This document shows, piece after piece, positions 5,951 through 6,002 of a stretch of DNA of 6,002 nucleotides (the first letter of the stretch is position 1; every line of letters begins with the position of its first letter). The notes beneath the pieces are model-generated. The model searched no databases and was not told where the DNA came from. It saw nothing but the letters and a program-made list of their open reading frames with translations. The stretch is from Bacteroidia bacterium (GTDB lineage: Bacteria > Bacteroidota > Bacteroidia > AKYH767-A > OLB10), in assembly GCA_025450095.1 (NCBI GenBank), contig JANWID010000244.1, forward strand, positions 1 to 6,002. Direction: 5' to 3'. The translations under genes and the position numbers were made by a program.

Positions 5951-6002
5951 ATGAAAACCATTTTATTTCCTACTGACTTCTCACCGGGCGCTGACAATGC
6001 AC
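5951..6002 (+). CDS. Universal stress protein (UspA family), 5' end only
   Basis: Only the first 17 codons are in the window; they read MKTILFPTDFSPGADNA and run off the right edge. The hydrophobic strand followed by PTDFS is the typical N-terminus of UspA-superfamily proteins, where the Asp after the first strand contacts the ATP/AMP ribose and adenine site in nucleotide-binding members. Whether it is a single- or tandem-domain protein (about 140 or 280 residues, both common in Bacteroidota) cannot be seen. It has its own promoter and an FNR-like site in the 154-nt gap after the barrel gene, so it is probably transcribed separately from the envelope cluster. Usp proteins are cytoplasmic and often induced by low oxygen, starvation or redox stress. 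Confidence 0.85.
   Translation, partial: MKTILFPTDFSPGADNA

Noticed and set aside
1..6002. Mobile element, CRISPR array, tRNA or rRNA
   Set aside because: I saw no transposase or integrase motifs, no regularly spaced identical repeats outside coding propeller units, and no tRNA- or rRNA-like segments. The repeats at 1448-1896 encode protein blades.

Overview
The window looks like chromosome from an AT-rich member of the Bacteroidota (Bacteroidetes). Three things point there. Two neighbouring secreted proteins end in a type IX secretion (T9SS, Por) type A sorting domain, a system essentially confined to that phylum. No gene has a Shine-Dalgarno sequence; start codons instead follow A-rich stretches such as AAAATTAAA-ATG. 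A Bacteroidota-type -7 promoter box (TAAATTTG) lies before the last gene. I cannot assign a genus; an environmental lineage is plausible.

All eight genes lie on the + strand. Positions 1-118 are a non-coding leader with a weak FNR/CRP-like half-palindrome. They are followed by a small His-rich exported protein (119-499), a 94-nt gap with two hairpins, and a four-helix membrane protein resembling DUF2231 (594-1085). Next come two beta-propeller T9SS cargo proteins: an eight-unit kelch protein (1135-2628) and a seven-repeat 'AKWNGTSW' propeller (2667-4073). Two paralogous mono-haem c-type cytochrome lipoproteins follow (4123-4479 with an atypical CX4CH site, 4493-4870 with a standard CXXCH site). 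Then comes a DUF5777-type outer-membrane beta-barrel (4897-5796). A 154-nt gap holds a good FNR-like site and a promoter, and the window ends in the first 17 codons of a universal stress protein (5951 to the edge).

Genes 2 to 7 are separated by only 49, 38, 49, 13 and 26 nt, with no convincing terminator or promoter between them, so one transcript is likely. Nearly every product is predicted to be exported: two cell-surface propellers, two lipid-anchored cytochromes (one with an acidic stretch after the lipidated Cys that hints at surface display), an outer-membrane barrel, and an inner-membrane protein with conserved-looking histidines. The most interesting reading is a cell-envelope redox module, possibly oxygen-responsive given the FNR-like site beside the neighbouring usp gene. 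That functional link is inference from gene order; the family assignments are better supported.
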